From: UBA7703 sp963667195
Lineage (GTDB): Bacteria > Bacillota > Clostridia > Christensenellales > CAG-138
Direction of reading: 5' to 3'
NCBI GenBank assembly: GCA_963667195.1
Contig: OY762962.1
Span: forward strand, 2,852,001 to 2,916,000
DNA: 64,000 nt
The notes beneath the pieces were generated by a model. The model had not been told where the DNA came from, ran no database searches, and worked only from the letters and a program-made list of their open reading frames with translations. Shown here one piece after another: positions 1 to 11,476 of the stretch; the first letter of the stretch is position 1, and each line of letters opens with the position of its first letter. The translations under genes and the position numbers were made by a program.

Positions 1-1437
1 CTCCGCATAGCCGCTGAAGTTTGCCGCGCGCTGCATAAGACCTAAGCTATCCATGCTGCGCTGGTAGATGTATTGGTACATGTGTCCCGGATAGCCTTCG
101 TGCGCAAGCGTTAAGAGCATCGTCGGGTCTTCAGTCGCGGTGTTGATAAAGATCGTGTTGTCCTTCCAGTCGTCCAACGCGGGAATCACGTATGCCGCGG
201 GAGCAAATTGATCCTGAAGCTCTTCCGGCACGTCGGTCAGCGTCACATTGTGCTCCGGCAACACGGGCAGAAGCGGCTGAATCAGCTTTTGCAGGTAGTC
301 CAGGTCGTCCTGCATATTGCCGCTGGTCACCTGAATCTGCTTGTCGTTGATATCAGGGGTATCGGTGCTGATCTGGATGACCTGATACAGCAGATAGTTC
401 AGCTCGGTCTTGAGCATCTCAAGGTTTTCCTCTACCGTAAGGTAGTTGCAGCCCGCAGACTGCATGGAGTACTCAAAGTATTCCTTTTGCAGATCGGTAT
501 ACTTGGATGCTTCCTCATATGTGCGGCAGCTCTTGCGCAGATCATTGAGTCCGTCATAGAGCGTTTGGAACGAATTGATATACTCATTCTTGAGCAGGCT
601 GTCGTTCTTATCCTTATATGCTTTTGCCTGATCCGCGGTCAGATCGGTGAGCTTATCGATGCCCTCGTTAAATGTAACATACAAAAACGAAGTATCCTTC
701 GAGTCGATGATCGCTTTGCAGTCTTCCAGGATTGCATCCAGCGCGGGCTCCGTCATAAACATGCCGAGCTCCGCGCGCTTTTGCTCATAGGCAAGAATCT
801 GGCCCATGTAACGCGGCATATCCGCAAGCAAGGTCAGATAATCTTCCACATCCTGCACATTCTTCAACTCAAACAATGCAAACGATAGCGGCAGGTTCGA
901 GTGTATTCCGCTGTATTCGGTCAGCGGCTCATAGTAATATTCGAACTTGTTCTCCGCGGCATAGTCCGTCAGGAACTCGTTTAACACATCGTAGGAAAAC
1001 TGCGATTCCGGCTTGATCTGCTCACGATCGATCGCGTTGAGACGCTCCAGATAAACGCCTGCTTCCTTGGTCATGCGCGCGGTGTCTTCCTCGGTGAACT
1101 CGCCGAGCGTCATTTTCACATTTGCGCGATCAATGCCGAAGTTTTTCGGATCATCGATGAACATATGGTAGGAGTATCCGTCGGACGTTGCATACCAGCG
1201 GAATACGTCGAGGTCCAGCGCGTGAAAGTCCGCTTCCGCGGCATCGCTGACCGAGAACGTCGGTTCCGGTGTAGGCGTTGCTTCTGCGGCCGGTGCTTCG
1301 GTCGAGTCCGACTCAATGGTGATAGGCTGGGTCACCGTGTTGTCCGGCAATTTACAACCGGAGAATACGCTCATCAGAAGGATCATCGCCATCACGAGCG
1401 CAATGAGTCTGCTGGTTCGGTTCGCTTGAGAATTCAT
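1..1437 (-). CDS. DUF885 family lipoprotein, 3' end outside window
   Basis: Partial: 479 codons run from an ATG at 1437 to the window edge with no stop. The N-terminus has a basic stretch, a hydrophobic core and a lipobox-like FSGC with Cys28, so it is probably exported and lipid-anchored. A Thr/Pro/Glu-rich spacer follows. Near the window edge the translation contains HEGYPGHMYQ, the HExYPGH-type motif of DUF885, a family of putative metallo-hydrolases or carboxypeptidase-like proteins. An AAGGAGA ribosome site precedes the ATG. It lies 74 bp downstream of the pseudouridine synthase gene. Family assignment is good; the substrate is unknown. Confidence 0.85.
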   Translation of the reverse strand, partial: MNSQANRTSRLIALVMAMILLMSVFSGCKLPDNTVTQPITIESDSTEAPAAEATPTPEPTFSVSDAAEADFHALDLDVFRWYATSDGYSYHMFIDDPKNFGIDRANVKMTLGEFTEEDTARMTKEAGVYLERLNAIDREQIKPESQFSYDVLNEFLTDYAAENKFEYYYEPLTEYSGIHSNLPLSFALFELKNVQDVEDYLTLLADMPRYMGQILAYEQKRAELGMFMTEPALDAILEDCKAIIDSKDTSFLYVTFNEGIDKLTDLTADQAKAYKDKNDSLLKNEYINSFQTLYDGLNDLRKSCRTYEEASKYTDLQKEYFEYSMQSAGCNYLTVEENLEMLKTELNYLLYQVIQISTDTPDINDKQIQVTSGNMQDDLDYLQKLIQPLLPVLPEHNVTLTDVPEELQDQFAPAAYVIPALDDWKDNTIFINTATEDPTMLLTLAHEGYPGHMYQYIYQRSMDSLGLMQRAANFSGYAE

Positions 1438-1511
1438 GAATATCTCCTTTTCTGTTGTGTTCAATCGAAAACGGATATCGGACACGCTTGCAGCTATCTA
1501 AACAGCTCGCG

Positions 1512-2459
1512 TTATCGTTCCAACTCTTTTAGACGCTCCAGCACTTCGGATTCGTCTCGAATTTCGCCCGCTTTTCGCAGCGCATTCGTAAAATAGTCCG
1601 GCAACGGTGCGTAAAACACCATCTTTTCCTTTGTGCGCGGGTGTTCAAACACAAGGCGGTAGCCGTGCAGCGCCTGTCCCTGCAGCCCGAATGGTCGCTT
1701 CTCGCGCCCGTAGACGTCGTCTCCTGTGACAGGGTGTTGACGGCTGGCCATATGTACACGAATCTGGTGCGTTCTGCCGGTCTCCAGCTCGATTTGGAGC
1801 AGCGTGTATTGCCCGTATCGCGCGGCAACGCGCCAGTGTGTCACGGCGTCTCTGCCGCCCTGCACAATCGCCATACGCTTGCGATCGACCGGGTGTCGCG
1901 CGAGCGGCGCGTTGACGGTGCCTTCCTCCTCGCGAATGTTGCCGTCCACGAGAGCAGCGTAACTGCGGTGCGCGCTGTGGTCGCGAAACTGATCGCTCAG
2001 CGCGCGATGTGCTTCGTCGTTTTTTGCGACTACGATGAGGCCCGATGTCATGCGGTCGATGCGGTGCACGATCCCCGGGCGCAGCTCGCCGCCGATGCCG
2101 GAAAGATCGCGAATGTGATACAGCAGCGCGTTGACCAGCGTTCCGCTTTCGTGCCCCGCGGAAGGATGCACCACCATTCCCTGGGGCTTGTTGATCACGA
2201 GCAGATCCGCGTCTTCATAGACTACGTCCAGAGGAATATTCTCCGGCAAAACGTCCGTCTCCACCGGATCGGGAAATGTGATGTCAACGAGATCGCCCTC
2301 TGTCGTAATCGCGTTCGGCTTTACCGATTTACCGTTGAGCAGAATCGCGCCATCACGAATCAGGCGCTGCGCCTGCGTACGCGAAAGCTCCGTCTCGGCG
2401 GCAACAAACGCGTCGAGCCGGAGACTTGTGTCGCAGACGATGCTCTCCTGCTCAGGCAT
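1512..2459 (-). CDS. RluA/RluD-family pseudouridine synthase
   Basis: Isomerises uridine to pseudouridine in structured RNA, most likely 23S rRNA by analogy with RluD. An N-terminal S4-like RNA-binding segment (about residues 15-70, with TQAQRLIRDGAILLNG) is followed by the catalytic domain, whose HRIDRMTSGLIVVAK motif carries the catalytic Asp. LETGRTHQIRVHMA is also typical. The ATG at 2459 is preferred because it overlaps the lspA stop by 8 bp; an in-frame ATG at 2480 would add seven residues. The lspA-rluD order is common in Firmicutes. The exact target uridines cannot be told from sequence. Confidence 0.92.
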   Translation of the reverse strand: MPEQESIVCDTSLRLDAFVAAETELSRTQAQRLIRDGAILLNGKSVKPNAITTEGDLVDITFPDPVETDVLPENIPLDVVYEDADLLVINKPQGMVVHPSAGHESGTLVNALLYHIRDLSGIGGELRPGIVHRIDRMTSGLIVVAKNDEAHRALSDQFRDHSAHRSYAALVDGNIREEEGTVNAPLARHPVDRKRMAIVQGGRDAVTHWRVAARYGQYTLLQIELETGRTHQIRVHMASRQHPVTGDDVYGREKRPFGLQGQALHGYRLVFEHPRTKEKMVFYAPLPDYFTNALRKAGEIRDESEVLERLKELER

Positions 2460-2991
2460 CTTGCTTTTTTGCGGGATCATCCGCAGTAGTAACTTCTTTT
2501 TTCACTTTTCCCTTCTGGAACGAAACGCGTTCAAAGAGCGATTTGTCCTTGAGGAACAGCGCATCGATCACGAGAAAGACGCAGCCGACGCTCAAGGAGC
2601 TATCTGCCACGTTGAACACCGGGAACGAGAACCATGGCGTGATGTCGATGAAGTCCCGCACATAGGAGAGCGCCGCGCGGTCGATAAAGTTGCCGACCGC
2701 TCCCGCAAACAGAAGCGCGAGCGTGATGCGCGAAAACACGGTGAGTTTTTTGTTGAAGCGAATGATGATATAGATCAGCAGCCCCGCGACAATCAGCGTC
2801 ATCGGGATAAACAGCCAGCGAAACCCTTCCAGCATGCCCCAGGCTGCGCCCGTGTTGTGCACGTTGGTCAATTGCAAAAAGCCGTCGATCACAGGCACGC
2901 TGGTTCCGACGGGCGAAAGATTCATCTGAATCAGATATTTGGTCAGTTGATCCAAGGCTAGGATCACGATGATGATGATAAGTTCGAGCAA
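2452..2991 (-). CDS. lspA: Lipoprotein signal peptidase (signal peptidase II)
   Basis: Membrane aspartyl protease that cleaves prolipoprotein signal peptides in front of the lipidated cysteine. At 179 residues it has the family's usual length with four hydrophobic segments. The two catalytic Asp motifs are visible: FNVADSSLSVG, and the IDR...RDFID region after GAVGN (VRDFID where VVDF is more usual). The start is a TTG at 2991 with a GGAGG site eight bases upstream. It overlaps the next gene, suggesting coupled translation. Likely clients in this window include the DUF885 protein and the small lipoprotein at 47963. Confidence 0.95.
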   Translation of the reverse strand: MLELIIIIVILALDQLTKYLIQMNLSPVGTSVPVIDGFLQLTNVHNTGAAWGMLEGFRWLFIPMTLIVAGLLIYIIIRFNKKLTVFSRITLALLFAGAVGNFIDRAALSYVRDFIDITPWFSFPVFNVADSSLSVGCVFLVIDALFLKDKSLFERVSFQKGKVKKEVTTADDPAKKQDA

Positions 2992-3032
2992 AGTGGTGTC
3001 CTCCGTTGATTTGATTCAGTATATCACGTCAT

Positions 3033-3698
3033 TTAACCTGCGACAACCGTCGCGGTCTGTGTATTTGTAGTAAATAAATCCGGGTAGAGCGTTGTATAGT
3101 TCTGATACGCCAGCATGACGTTGTCGTAATACTTTGCGGTGTCCTCAAAAGGAATCGTGGTCAGCGTGCCGTTTTCCGAGAAACGAGGGTCTTCCAACCA
3201 ACTCTTCACGCTGCCGTGCCCTGCGTTGTATGCGGCGATGATCTCCATTCGATTTCCGTCAAAACGATCGCTGAGAAATTTCAGGTACCAGCAACCGTAC
3301 TCGATGTTGATCGCGGGATCGGTGAGCATATCGAGCGAATACGCGAGCTCCGGATCGATCTTGTGCCCAATCCACTCCCCTGTGTCCGGCATGATCTGCA
3401 TCAGCCCGATCGCGCCAACCTTGCTGACCGCATCGGGCTTATTGCTGCTCTCACAGCGAATGATGGACTGCACGAGATAAGGATCGAGCTCATACTTGTC
3501 CGCGTATTGCTTGATCAACTCCGTATAGGCAACGGGATAATTGAGCAGCGCTTTTTGATGCTGATCTTCCTCGTACCAAACATATCCGCCAAAGCCCGCG
3601 GCCGCTAAGAATAAGATGGATCCCAATACGATAACGGCAATCTGAATACCGCTCAGGCGCTTACGCTTCCTTCTGCGTTTCTCTGCAGGTTGTTTCAT
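3033..3698 (-). CDS. Membrane-anchored lytic transglycosylase (SLT domain)
   Basis: Cleaves the MurNAc-GlcNAc bond of peptidoglycan. After a very basic N-terminus (KRRRKRKR) one transmembrane segment (about residues 20-42) anchors the protein. The SLT fold follows: RCESSNKPDAV holds the catalytic Glu, GAIGLMQIMPDTG is the family signature, and AAYNAGHGSVKSWL is the third conserved motif. The length of 221 residues matches short Firmicute SLT proteins such as sporulation and wall-turnover enzymes. The start ATG overlaps the coaE stop codon (ATGA), so the two are translationally coupled. A sporulation role is possible but not shown. Confidence 0.92.
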   Translation of the reverse strand: MKQPAEKRRRKRKRLSGIQIAVIVLGSILFLAAAGFGGYVWYEEDQHQKALLNYPVAYTELIKQYADKYELDPYLVQSIIRCESSNKPDAVSKVGAIGLMQIMPDTGEWIGHKIDPELAYSLDMLTDPAINIEYGCWYLKFLSDRFDGNRMEIIAAYNAGHGSVKSWLEDPRFSENGTLTTIPFEDTAKYYDNVMLAYQNYTTLYPDLFTTNTQTATVVAG

Positions 3699-4330
3699 CC
3701 GCGAATGTTACCCCCGGCTTTCAGCGTGGTATACAGCGCATCGACCTGACGAAGCAGGTTTTCGTGCGTTCCGTTGTTATCCAAAACATAGTCCGCGCGA
3801 AGACGCTTTTCTTCCTCCGGCATCTGCGCGCGCATTCTGGCGAGCACCTGTTCGCGCAGCAACTCATCCCGATCCATCACGCGCTGAATACGCGTTTCTT
3901 CTTCGCATGTCACGAGTATATTCGCGTCCATCTGGTTATCCATACCGCTCTCAAACAAGAGCGGAACTTCGAACACTGCGATTCCGTTCGGATCGTTTTT
4001 CAAATCTCTTTCCGCGCTGGAAAGCAGCTCGTCAATGACATACGGGTGGATGATTCCGTTGAGCACGTTGCGTTTGGTTTCGTCCGCGAACACGATCTCT
4101 CCGAGTTTGCGGCGGTCAATCGAGCCGTCGTCCAATACTATATCCGTGCCGAACTCCGCGACGACCTTTCCATAGATATCCGAGCAGGGATCGAGTGCGT
4201 GGCGGGAGACCTCGTCCGCGTGATATACCTTCGCTCCGAGCGCGGCAAAGTGTTTCGCTGCGGTCGTCTTGCCGGAGCCGATGCCACCCGTCAACCCTAT
4301 CTTTTGATAACGGCTCTCGTCCTGACTCAT
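3695..4330 (-). CDS. coaE: Dephospho-CoA kinase
   Basis: Last step of coenzyme A synthesis, phosphorylating the 3'-OH of dephospho-CoA. The P-loop is GLTGGIGSGKTT near the N-terminus; HPYVIDELL and VFEVPLLFESG are typical CoaE segments. The reading frame is open further upstream, but the ATG at 4330 is preferred because it overlaps the polA TGA (ATGA), giving 211 residues, normal for the family. polA-coaE-SLT is a common Firmicute order. The cassette 4330-3033 looks tightly coupled. Confidence 0.95.
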   Translation of the reverse strand: MSQDESRYQKIGLTGGIGSGKTTAAKHFAALGAKVYHADEVSRHALDPCSDIYGKVVAEFGTDIVLDDGSIDRRKLGEIVFADETKRNVLNGIIHPYVIDELLSSAERDLKNDPNGIAVFEVPLLFESGMDNQMDANILVTCEEETRIQRVMDRDELLREQVLARMRAQMPEEEKRLRADYVLDNNGTHENLLRQVDALYTTLKAGGNIRG

Positions 4331-6894
4331 TTTGTTTCGTACCAGCTGTGTCCAACCTTGACGTCCGCGTCCAGCGGCACGGAAAGATGCGCTACTTGCT
4401 CCATGCACTCATGCACGAGCGTCACGACCTCGTCCGCCTCCGCTTTGGGCACGTCGAAGATGAGTTCATCGTGTACCTGCAAGATCAGCTTTGTCTTCAA
4501 CCCGCGCTTTTGCAGCACCTGACTGACTTCCACCATCGCGAGTTTGATGATATCCGCCGCAGTGCCTTGAATCGGCATGTTCATGGCGACGCGTTCGCCA
4601 AAGGAGCGCGTGTTGTAGTTGGAGCTTTTAAGCTCCGTCATAGAGCGGCGGCGCTCGAACATCGTGACGGCGTAACCAAGCCTCTTTGCGTCTTCCACGC
4701 TCTTTTCAAGATACGATTTCACGCCGGGATAGCGCTCGAAATAGAGCTTGATGTATTCGCCCGCGCGCTTGACGGGGATGTCGAGGTTTCGCGCGAGTCC
4801 GAAATCACTGATGCCGTAGACGATGCCGAAATTGACCGCCTTTGCGGCGCTTCTTTGCTCGCTGGTCACCTCGGCAAACGGTACGCGGAAAACCTCGCTC
4901 GCGGTCGTGCGGTGAATGTCCTTGCCGCTGTTGAAGGCCGCAATCATTCCAGCGTCTCCGCTGATGTGCGCAAGCAACCTTAGCTCGATTTGCGAATAGT
5001 CCGCGTCCACGAGCACGTTGCCCTCGGAAGCGACAAACGCCTTTCGAATCTCCCTGCCCTGCTGGGTTCGAACGGGAATATTCTGCATGTTCGGCTCCGT
5101 GCTGGAGATGCGGCCCGTCGCGGTGACGCACTGGTTAAACTGCGTTCTCACGCGGTCGTTCTCATCGCTGACCACATTGAGCAGCCCGTCCACAAACGTG
5201 CTCTTGAGTTTCGTGATGAAGCGGTATTCCTGAATCATCGGTATTGCGGGATGCTTGTCCAAGAGCGCATCCAGCGTCTCCGCATCGGTTGAAAACCCAC
5301 TCTTGTTCTTTCTGCCGGTCGGCAGACCGAGCTTTTCAAAGAGCACTTCGCCGAGCTGCTTGGGCGAGAGAATGTTAAAGGTCTCTCCCGTGCTTTCGTA
5401 AATCTGCTTGGCGAGAGTTTCGCTCTGCTCGTTGAACTGCGTCTGAAGCTGCTTGAGAATCCCGCGATCCACGCGGAATCCCTCGTGTTCCATCTCGTAG
5501 AGCACGCTCGCAAGCGGAAGCTCCATATCGGTGTAGAGCTTCGTCATGTTCGCTTCTTGTAGCTCCTGAAGCATGGTTTCCCGCATGGAAAACAGCATCG
5601 CGGCATTCGGCTTCTGGTTCGGGCAGAGCCGTTCGCCGAGCATCGCAAAACTGGTTGCGGGTCGTGTGGCGTCCAGCAAATAATCCGCAATCATCGCGTC
5701 AAACACGCGCGCTTTGAGCGGAATGCCGAATTTATCCAGCAAGTGGCGCAGGCGCTTTGTGTCAAACGCGAGCACCTCGCAAGTTTCGTCCGCAAAGATC
5801 GGCTGAAGAGCGCCGTAGAGCGCTTTTTCATCGATCGGCGTACTGAACAGGTCAGCGCCCTGCACGATTTCGAAATATCGCTCGCCGGAGAATGCAAACT
5901 GCACCGTTTCGCTCGCCTCGATTGCAAGCGCGTGTACGGGAGCGGCTTTTAATAGCGTTTCGCGAACGGCTTCGATGGACTCCAGCTCCACGCGCTGGGA
6001 AGCGGGCATCTCCGCGCGAGCGGCAGCCTCCGGCGCGCTGTCTCCGCCTATGCGTGCGGCAAGGCCGCGCATCTCGAGTTCCATCAGCCGAGTTCTTGCG
6101 CCGCTCATCGCCTCGGGATGAAAACTGCAATCCGCAATCGTGAGTGGAATCGGCGCCGTCGTGCAGATGGTGCCGAGTTCGTAGCTCATCCGCGCGGACT
6201 CCGCGCCGGATGCGATCTTCTCGCCGAGTTTCCCTTTGATCTCGCTCGCGTTGGCAAGCACGTTTTCCAGTGTACCGTATTCTTCCAGCAGCTTCGTGGC
6301 GGTCTTTTCGCCAACACCCGCAATGCCGGGAATGTTGTCCGAATTGTCGCCCATGAGGCCCTTTAGGTCGCGCATGCGGTCGGGTTCGAGGCCATACTGC
6401 TCACGGAGCACGTCGCGATCGAACTCAATCGTCTCGCTGATGCCCTTTTTCGTCATGAGCACGTGCGTGTGGTCGTCGATGAGCTGCAGCGCGTCGCGAT
6501 CACCGGTCACGAGTAGGGCATCAATCCCCTCCTGCTCGCATTTCTTCGCGAAGGTGCCTAAGATATCGTCCGCCTCATAGCGCGGCGTTTCGCAGACCGC
6601 GATGCCCATCTCGCAAAGCAATTCTTTGAGCAACGGGAATTGCGTGCGCAGGTCGTCTTCCGTCTCTTTTCGTCCGGCTTTATACGCCTCAAACTGCTCA
6701 TGCCGAAACGTCGGGCCGTGCATATCGAACGCCACGACCAGATAGTCAGGATTGCGCTCGATGAGTTTGAGGAGCATGCTGATGAAGCCGTGTAGTGCGC
6801 CGGTCGGTGTGCCCGCGCGCGTGGTCATCGGCGGCAGCGCGTGGTAGGCGCGGTGCATGAGGCTGTTTCCGTCAATCGCGATCAGCTGTTTCAA
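4327..6894 (-). CDS. polA: DNA polymerase I
   Basis: Replication and repair polymerase with 5' flap nuclease, 855 residues. Domain order: 5'-3' nuclease (residues 1-290, with VAFDMHGPTFRHE and LVTGDRDALQL), a degenerate 3'-5' exonuclease domain (about 300-470), and the polymerase domain (about 480-855) with motif A DADYSQIELRLLAHIS, motif B RSAAKAVNFGIVYG and motif C LQVHDEL. The DxE motif of the proofreading site is replaced by an IEASE-like sequence, so proofreading is probably absent, as in Bacillus and Thermus Pol I. Translation starts at a TTG with GGAGG six bases upstream. Its stop overlaps coaE. Confidence 0.97.
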   Translation of the reverse strand: MKQLIAIDGNSLMHRAYHALPPMTTRAGTPTGALHGFISMLLKLIERNPDYLVVAFDMHGPTFRHEQFEAYKAGRKETEDDLRTQFPLLKELLCEMGIAVCETPRYEADDILGTFAKKCEQEGIDALLVTGDRDALQLIDDHTHVLMTKKGISETIEFDRDVLREQYGLEPDRMRDLKGLMGDNSDNIPGIAGVGEKTATKLLEEYGTLENVLANASEIKGKLGEKIASGAESARMSYELGTICTTAPIPLTIADCSFHPEAMSGARTRLMELEMRGLAARIGGDSAPEAAARAEMPASQRVELESIEAVRETLLKAAPVHALAIEASETVQFAFSGERYFEIVQGADLFSTPIDEKALYGALQPIFADETCEVLAFDTKRLRHLLDKFGIPLKARVFDAMIADYLLDATRPATSFAMLGERLCPNQKPNAAMLFSMRETMLQELQEANMTKLYTDMELPLASVLYEMEHEGFRVDRGILKQLQTQFNEQSETLAKQIYESTGETFNILSPKQLGEVLFEKLGLPTGRKNKSGFSTDAETLDALLDKHPAIPMIQEYRFITKLKSTFVDGLLNVVSDENDRVRTQFNQCVTATGRISSTEPNMQNIPVRTQQGREIRKAFVASEGNVLVDADYSQIELRLLAHISGDAGMIAAFNSGKDIHRTTASEVFRVPFAEVTSEQRSAAKAVNFGIVYGISDFGLARNLDIPVKRAGEYIKLYFERYPGVKSYLEKSVEDAKRLGYAVTMFERRRSMTELKSSNYNTRSFGERVAMNMPIQGTAADIIKLAMVEVSQVLQKRGLKTKLILQVHDELIFDVPKAEADEVVTLVHECMEQVAHLSVPLDADVKVGHSWYETK

Positions 6895-6930
6895 GCGGCA
6901 CCTCCTGCGTGTTTGGTTCGGTCGGGTTTG

Positions 6931-8247
6931 TCAGCGGACAACGGCGTAGACCATCGGCGCAACATGATCCGGCTTTGCGCCGATCGTGATCGCCTCGCGC
7001 ATGGTCGCAATCGCGTCGTCCAGATTCTTCTCGTCGTTGACGTAGAGCGTGCAGAAGGCTTCGCCTTTCTCCACCTTGTCGCCAACGCGCTTATGCATGA
7101 TCAATCCCACTGCGGGATCGATGACATCTTCCTTCGTGGCTCGACCAGCACCCAGCACCTGAGCCGCTCTTCCGATCAGCTCCGCCTGCATGCCGACGAT
7201 GTAGCCCGCTTGATCCGACGTGATCGGAACGAGGCGCTTGACCGCGCAGAGCTTGTCCATGCCGTCCAGCGTCAAAAGCTTCTCGTCTCCGCCCAGCTCG
7301 TGAATCATCGCGCGGAGTTTATCGAGGCCCGCGCCGCTGTCGATGGCGTGCTTGAGCATGGTTCTCGCTTCGTCATCCGATTTTGCGAGTTTGGAAAGCA
7401 GCAGCATCTGGGTGCCCAGCAGCATGCAAACCTCATAGAGCGCGTCGCCTTCCGGCACCTTGCCGGAAAGGAGCTGCACAGCCTCGCGGAATTCCAGCGC
7501 GTTGCCGACAGAAAGCCCCAGCGGCTGATTCATATCGGTCACGACAGCGACCACCTCGCGTTTGAGGAGCTTGCCCATCTTCACCATCAGAGAAGCAAGG
7601 CGTTTCGCGTCGTCCACCGTCTTCATGAACGCGCCGCTACCGACCTTGACGTCGAGCACGATCGCGTCCGCACCGGCGGCGAGCTTCTTACTCATGATAC
7701 TCGCGGCAATCAGCGGCACGCTCTGGACAGTGCCCGTTACGTCGCGAAGGGCATACATCTTCTTATCGGCGGGCACAAGATTGCCCGTCTGCCCGATGAC
7801 GCAGACGCCGGTTTTGCGTACAATCTCCTTAAAGCGGTCGATCGGCTGCCCGATATTCACGCCGGGGATCGATTCCAGCTTGTCGATTGTGCCGCCGGAG
7901 AACGCGAGTCCGCGCCCGGACATCTTGGCGACCGTTCCGCCGCAGGCCGCAACCAGAGGTGCCACCACCAGCGTGGTCGTGTCGCCGACGCCGCCGGACG
8001 AGTGCTTGTCTACCTTGACGCCGGGCAGGTCGCTTAAATCCACCGTGTCGCCGGAACGCATCATGCTCAACGTGAGATCGGCGGCTTCGCGCTCGTTCAT
8101 GTCGTTGAGGACGATTGCCATCATCAGCGCGGACATCTGATAATCCGGAATTTCGCCGCTGACAAAGCCGTCTACAATAAACTGAATTTCGTCGTGGCTC
8201 AGCTCTTCATGATTTACTTTTTTCTCGATCAAATCTACCATTCGCAT
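6931..8247 (-). CDS. pdp: Pyrimidine-nucleoside (thymidine/uridine) phosphorylase
   Basis: Reversibly phosphorolyses uridine, thymidine and deoxyuridine to base plus (deoxy)ribose-1-phosphate. The phosphate-binding KHSSGGVGDTTTL and AKMSGRGLAFSGGT motifs are intact, and the C-terminal pyrimidine phosphorylase domain (about residues 345-420) is present. The length of 438 matches Firmicute Pdp/DeoA. A GGAGG site precedes ATG 8247. It sits 36 bp upstream of polA and 30 bp downstream of the glycerate-kinase-like gene, so co-transcription is likely. Thymidine versus broad pyrimidine specificity cannot be decided from sequence. Confidence 0.93.
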   Translation of the reverse strand: MRMVDLIEKKVNHEELSHDEIQFIVDGFVSGEIPDYQMSALMMAIVLNDMNEREAADLTLSMMRSGDTVDLSDLPGVKVDKHSSGGVGDTTTLVVAPLVAACGGTVAKMSGRGLAFSGGTIDKLESIPGVNIGQPIDRFKEIVRKTGVCVIGQTGNLVPADKKMYALRDVTGTVQSVPLIAASIMSKKLAAGADAIVLDVKVGSGAFMKTVDDAKRLASLMVKMGKLLKREVVAVVTDMNQPLGLSVGNALEFREAVQLLSGKVPEGDALYEVCMLLGTQMLLLSKLAKSDDEARTMLKHAIDSGAGLDKLRAMIHELGGDEKLLTLDGMDKLCAVKRLVPITSDQAGYIVGMQAELIGRAAQVLGAGRATKEDVIDPAVGLIMHKRVGDKVEKGEAFCTLYVNDEKNLDDAIATMREAITIGAKPDHVAPMVYAVVR

Positions 8248-8277
8248 GGTTTTATCCTCCTGATTGTTGACGTTATA

Positions 8278-9516
8278 TTACATGTCGCTGATGACTGTCT
8301 CTTCGTGCTCCACGGGCGGAAACAGCGGTGGCGGAAGAATCGGTGTGTTCTTGATGATTAAAAACAGCGCATCTGCCGCCTCGTCAAACGACGAAGTATC
8401 GATGGGCACCAAGGGAGTTTCGTCGATCTTCGCGAAGAAGCGCCCATCGTCTGTGAAGGCAAGAATCGCTGCGTGCTTATGTAGAAGTCTGCAATGGAAC
8501 AGCAGCGCGTCCGTGGTTGGGTCCTTCATCAAGCCATCTTTGTCGAGCAGCCGGGTCAGCACAATCAGCCAATCCGCTCGGCTTAGATGCAGATTGAATT
8601 CGCACAGCTCCAATACCGTTTCAATGCCGTTTCGGTACTCGATGCGAATACTGTTTCGTTGGGTCGCGGGGATTCGCTTGCCGAGCACGGTTGCATACCG
8701 TCCTTCCGGCACATCTTCGGGCAGCTCGCCCGTGCCCGCCGCAACCACATACTCCGTGAAACCCTTGTTCTGCGGCAGCGTGAGTGCAAGCGTCAGCTCT
8801 TCTTTCGTGAGTGATTCGGACTCGATCACCACGGTGCGATTCGGCAAGATTCCGTATCGCAGGTTCTTGGTTTCTCCGCTCGCGGTCGTGATCGCGGCTT
8901 TGAGGTATCTGCCATTGTTGGAGCAGACCAGCGCGTCCAGCGTGCCCTGCCCTCCGTCCGCGATGAGCTGTGTGCGCAAACACGCTTTGGGCAGCATATG
9001 CGATGCGGAGCGGAGCATATGCCGCGCTGCATCCGCGGAGGTGAACTTTCCCTCCCATGCGTCGGGCGCAATCAGAATACGATTGCATTGACCCGGCTTG
9101 TCGCTGATCTCCGGCAGAGTACCCGCAATCTGCATGGTGCCGTACGAAACATCTCCTCCGGTAACGCTGCCGTCCGGTTGTACACTGCCGAGATACTCCA
9201 CCGCGCTGCATTTCTCCACGCGATTGTTCTGGATGAACGGGTGGTAGATCGTCAGATATGAAAGCAGCACAGGCTTTCGCTGAAGCTGCGCAAAGAGCGC
9301 CTTGCCCACCTTGAGCGGCAGATTCGAGAACATGCAGATGTAGGCTTTTTCGCTCTCCGCGTCTCCAACGTCGTCCCAGGCACCAAACAGCGTGGATTCC
9401 ACCACGTATGTGATCGGCACCTGAGAAAAAGCGATGTTCCAGCAATCGTTTGGGGTCAGATTGGAGTCGCTCGTCATCGCAAAGCGAAGTCCGAGAGAAA
9501 ACTTGGAATATTCCAT
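8278..9516 (-). CDS. Degenerate glycerate kinase (GlxK type 2)-like protein
   Basis: Not a normal kinase. From about residue 147 it shows glycerate kinase landmarks: RILIAPDAWEGKFTS (family APDSFKGSLS), LIADGGQGTLDAL (ADGGEGT), a YGIL...VIE strand pair and AAGTGELPED (TGTGELI). At about residues 285-345, GIETVLELCEFNLHLSRADW matches the C-terminal region, but the family GEGRLDxQ motif has become LTRLLDKDG. The roughly 150-residue core with the GGSATNDGG loop is missing. Residues 1-146 are an extension I do not recognise. I infer a catalytically inactive paralogue with a new role. The start ATG follows GAGGAGG; it is likely co-transcribed with pdp and the ABC-F gene. Confidence 0.75.
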   Translation of the reverse strand: MEYSKFSLGLRFAMTSDSNLTPNDCWNIAFSQVPITYVVESTLFGAWDDVGDAESEKAYICMFSNLPLKVGKALFAQLQRKPVLLSYLTIYHPFIQNNRVEKCSAVEYLGSVQPDGSVTGGDVSYGTMQIAGTLPEISDKPGQCNRILIAPDAWEGKFTSADAARHMLRSASHMLPKACLRTQLIADGGQGTLDALVCSNNGRYLKAAITTASGETKNLRYGILPNRTVVIESESLTKEELTLALTLPQNKGFTEYVVAAGTGELPEDVPEGRYATVLGKRIPATQRNSIRIEYRNGIETVLELCEFNLHLSRADWLIVLTRLLDKDGLMKDPTTDALLFHCRLLHKHAAILAFTDDGRFFAKIDETPLVPIDTSSFDEAADALFLIIKNTPILPPPLFPPVEHEETVISDM

Positions 9517-9556
9517 GTTTGTGTATCCTCCTCAAGCGGCGTGAAACCGCTTCGAG

Positions 9557-11476
<1,920 letters not shown>

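Noticed and set aside
6841..8037. 398-codon plus-strand frame opposite pdp
   Set aside because: Antisense shadow of the phosphorylase, with no recognisable domain.
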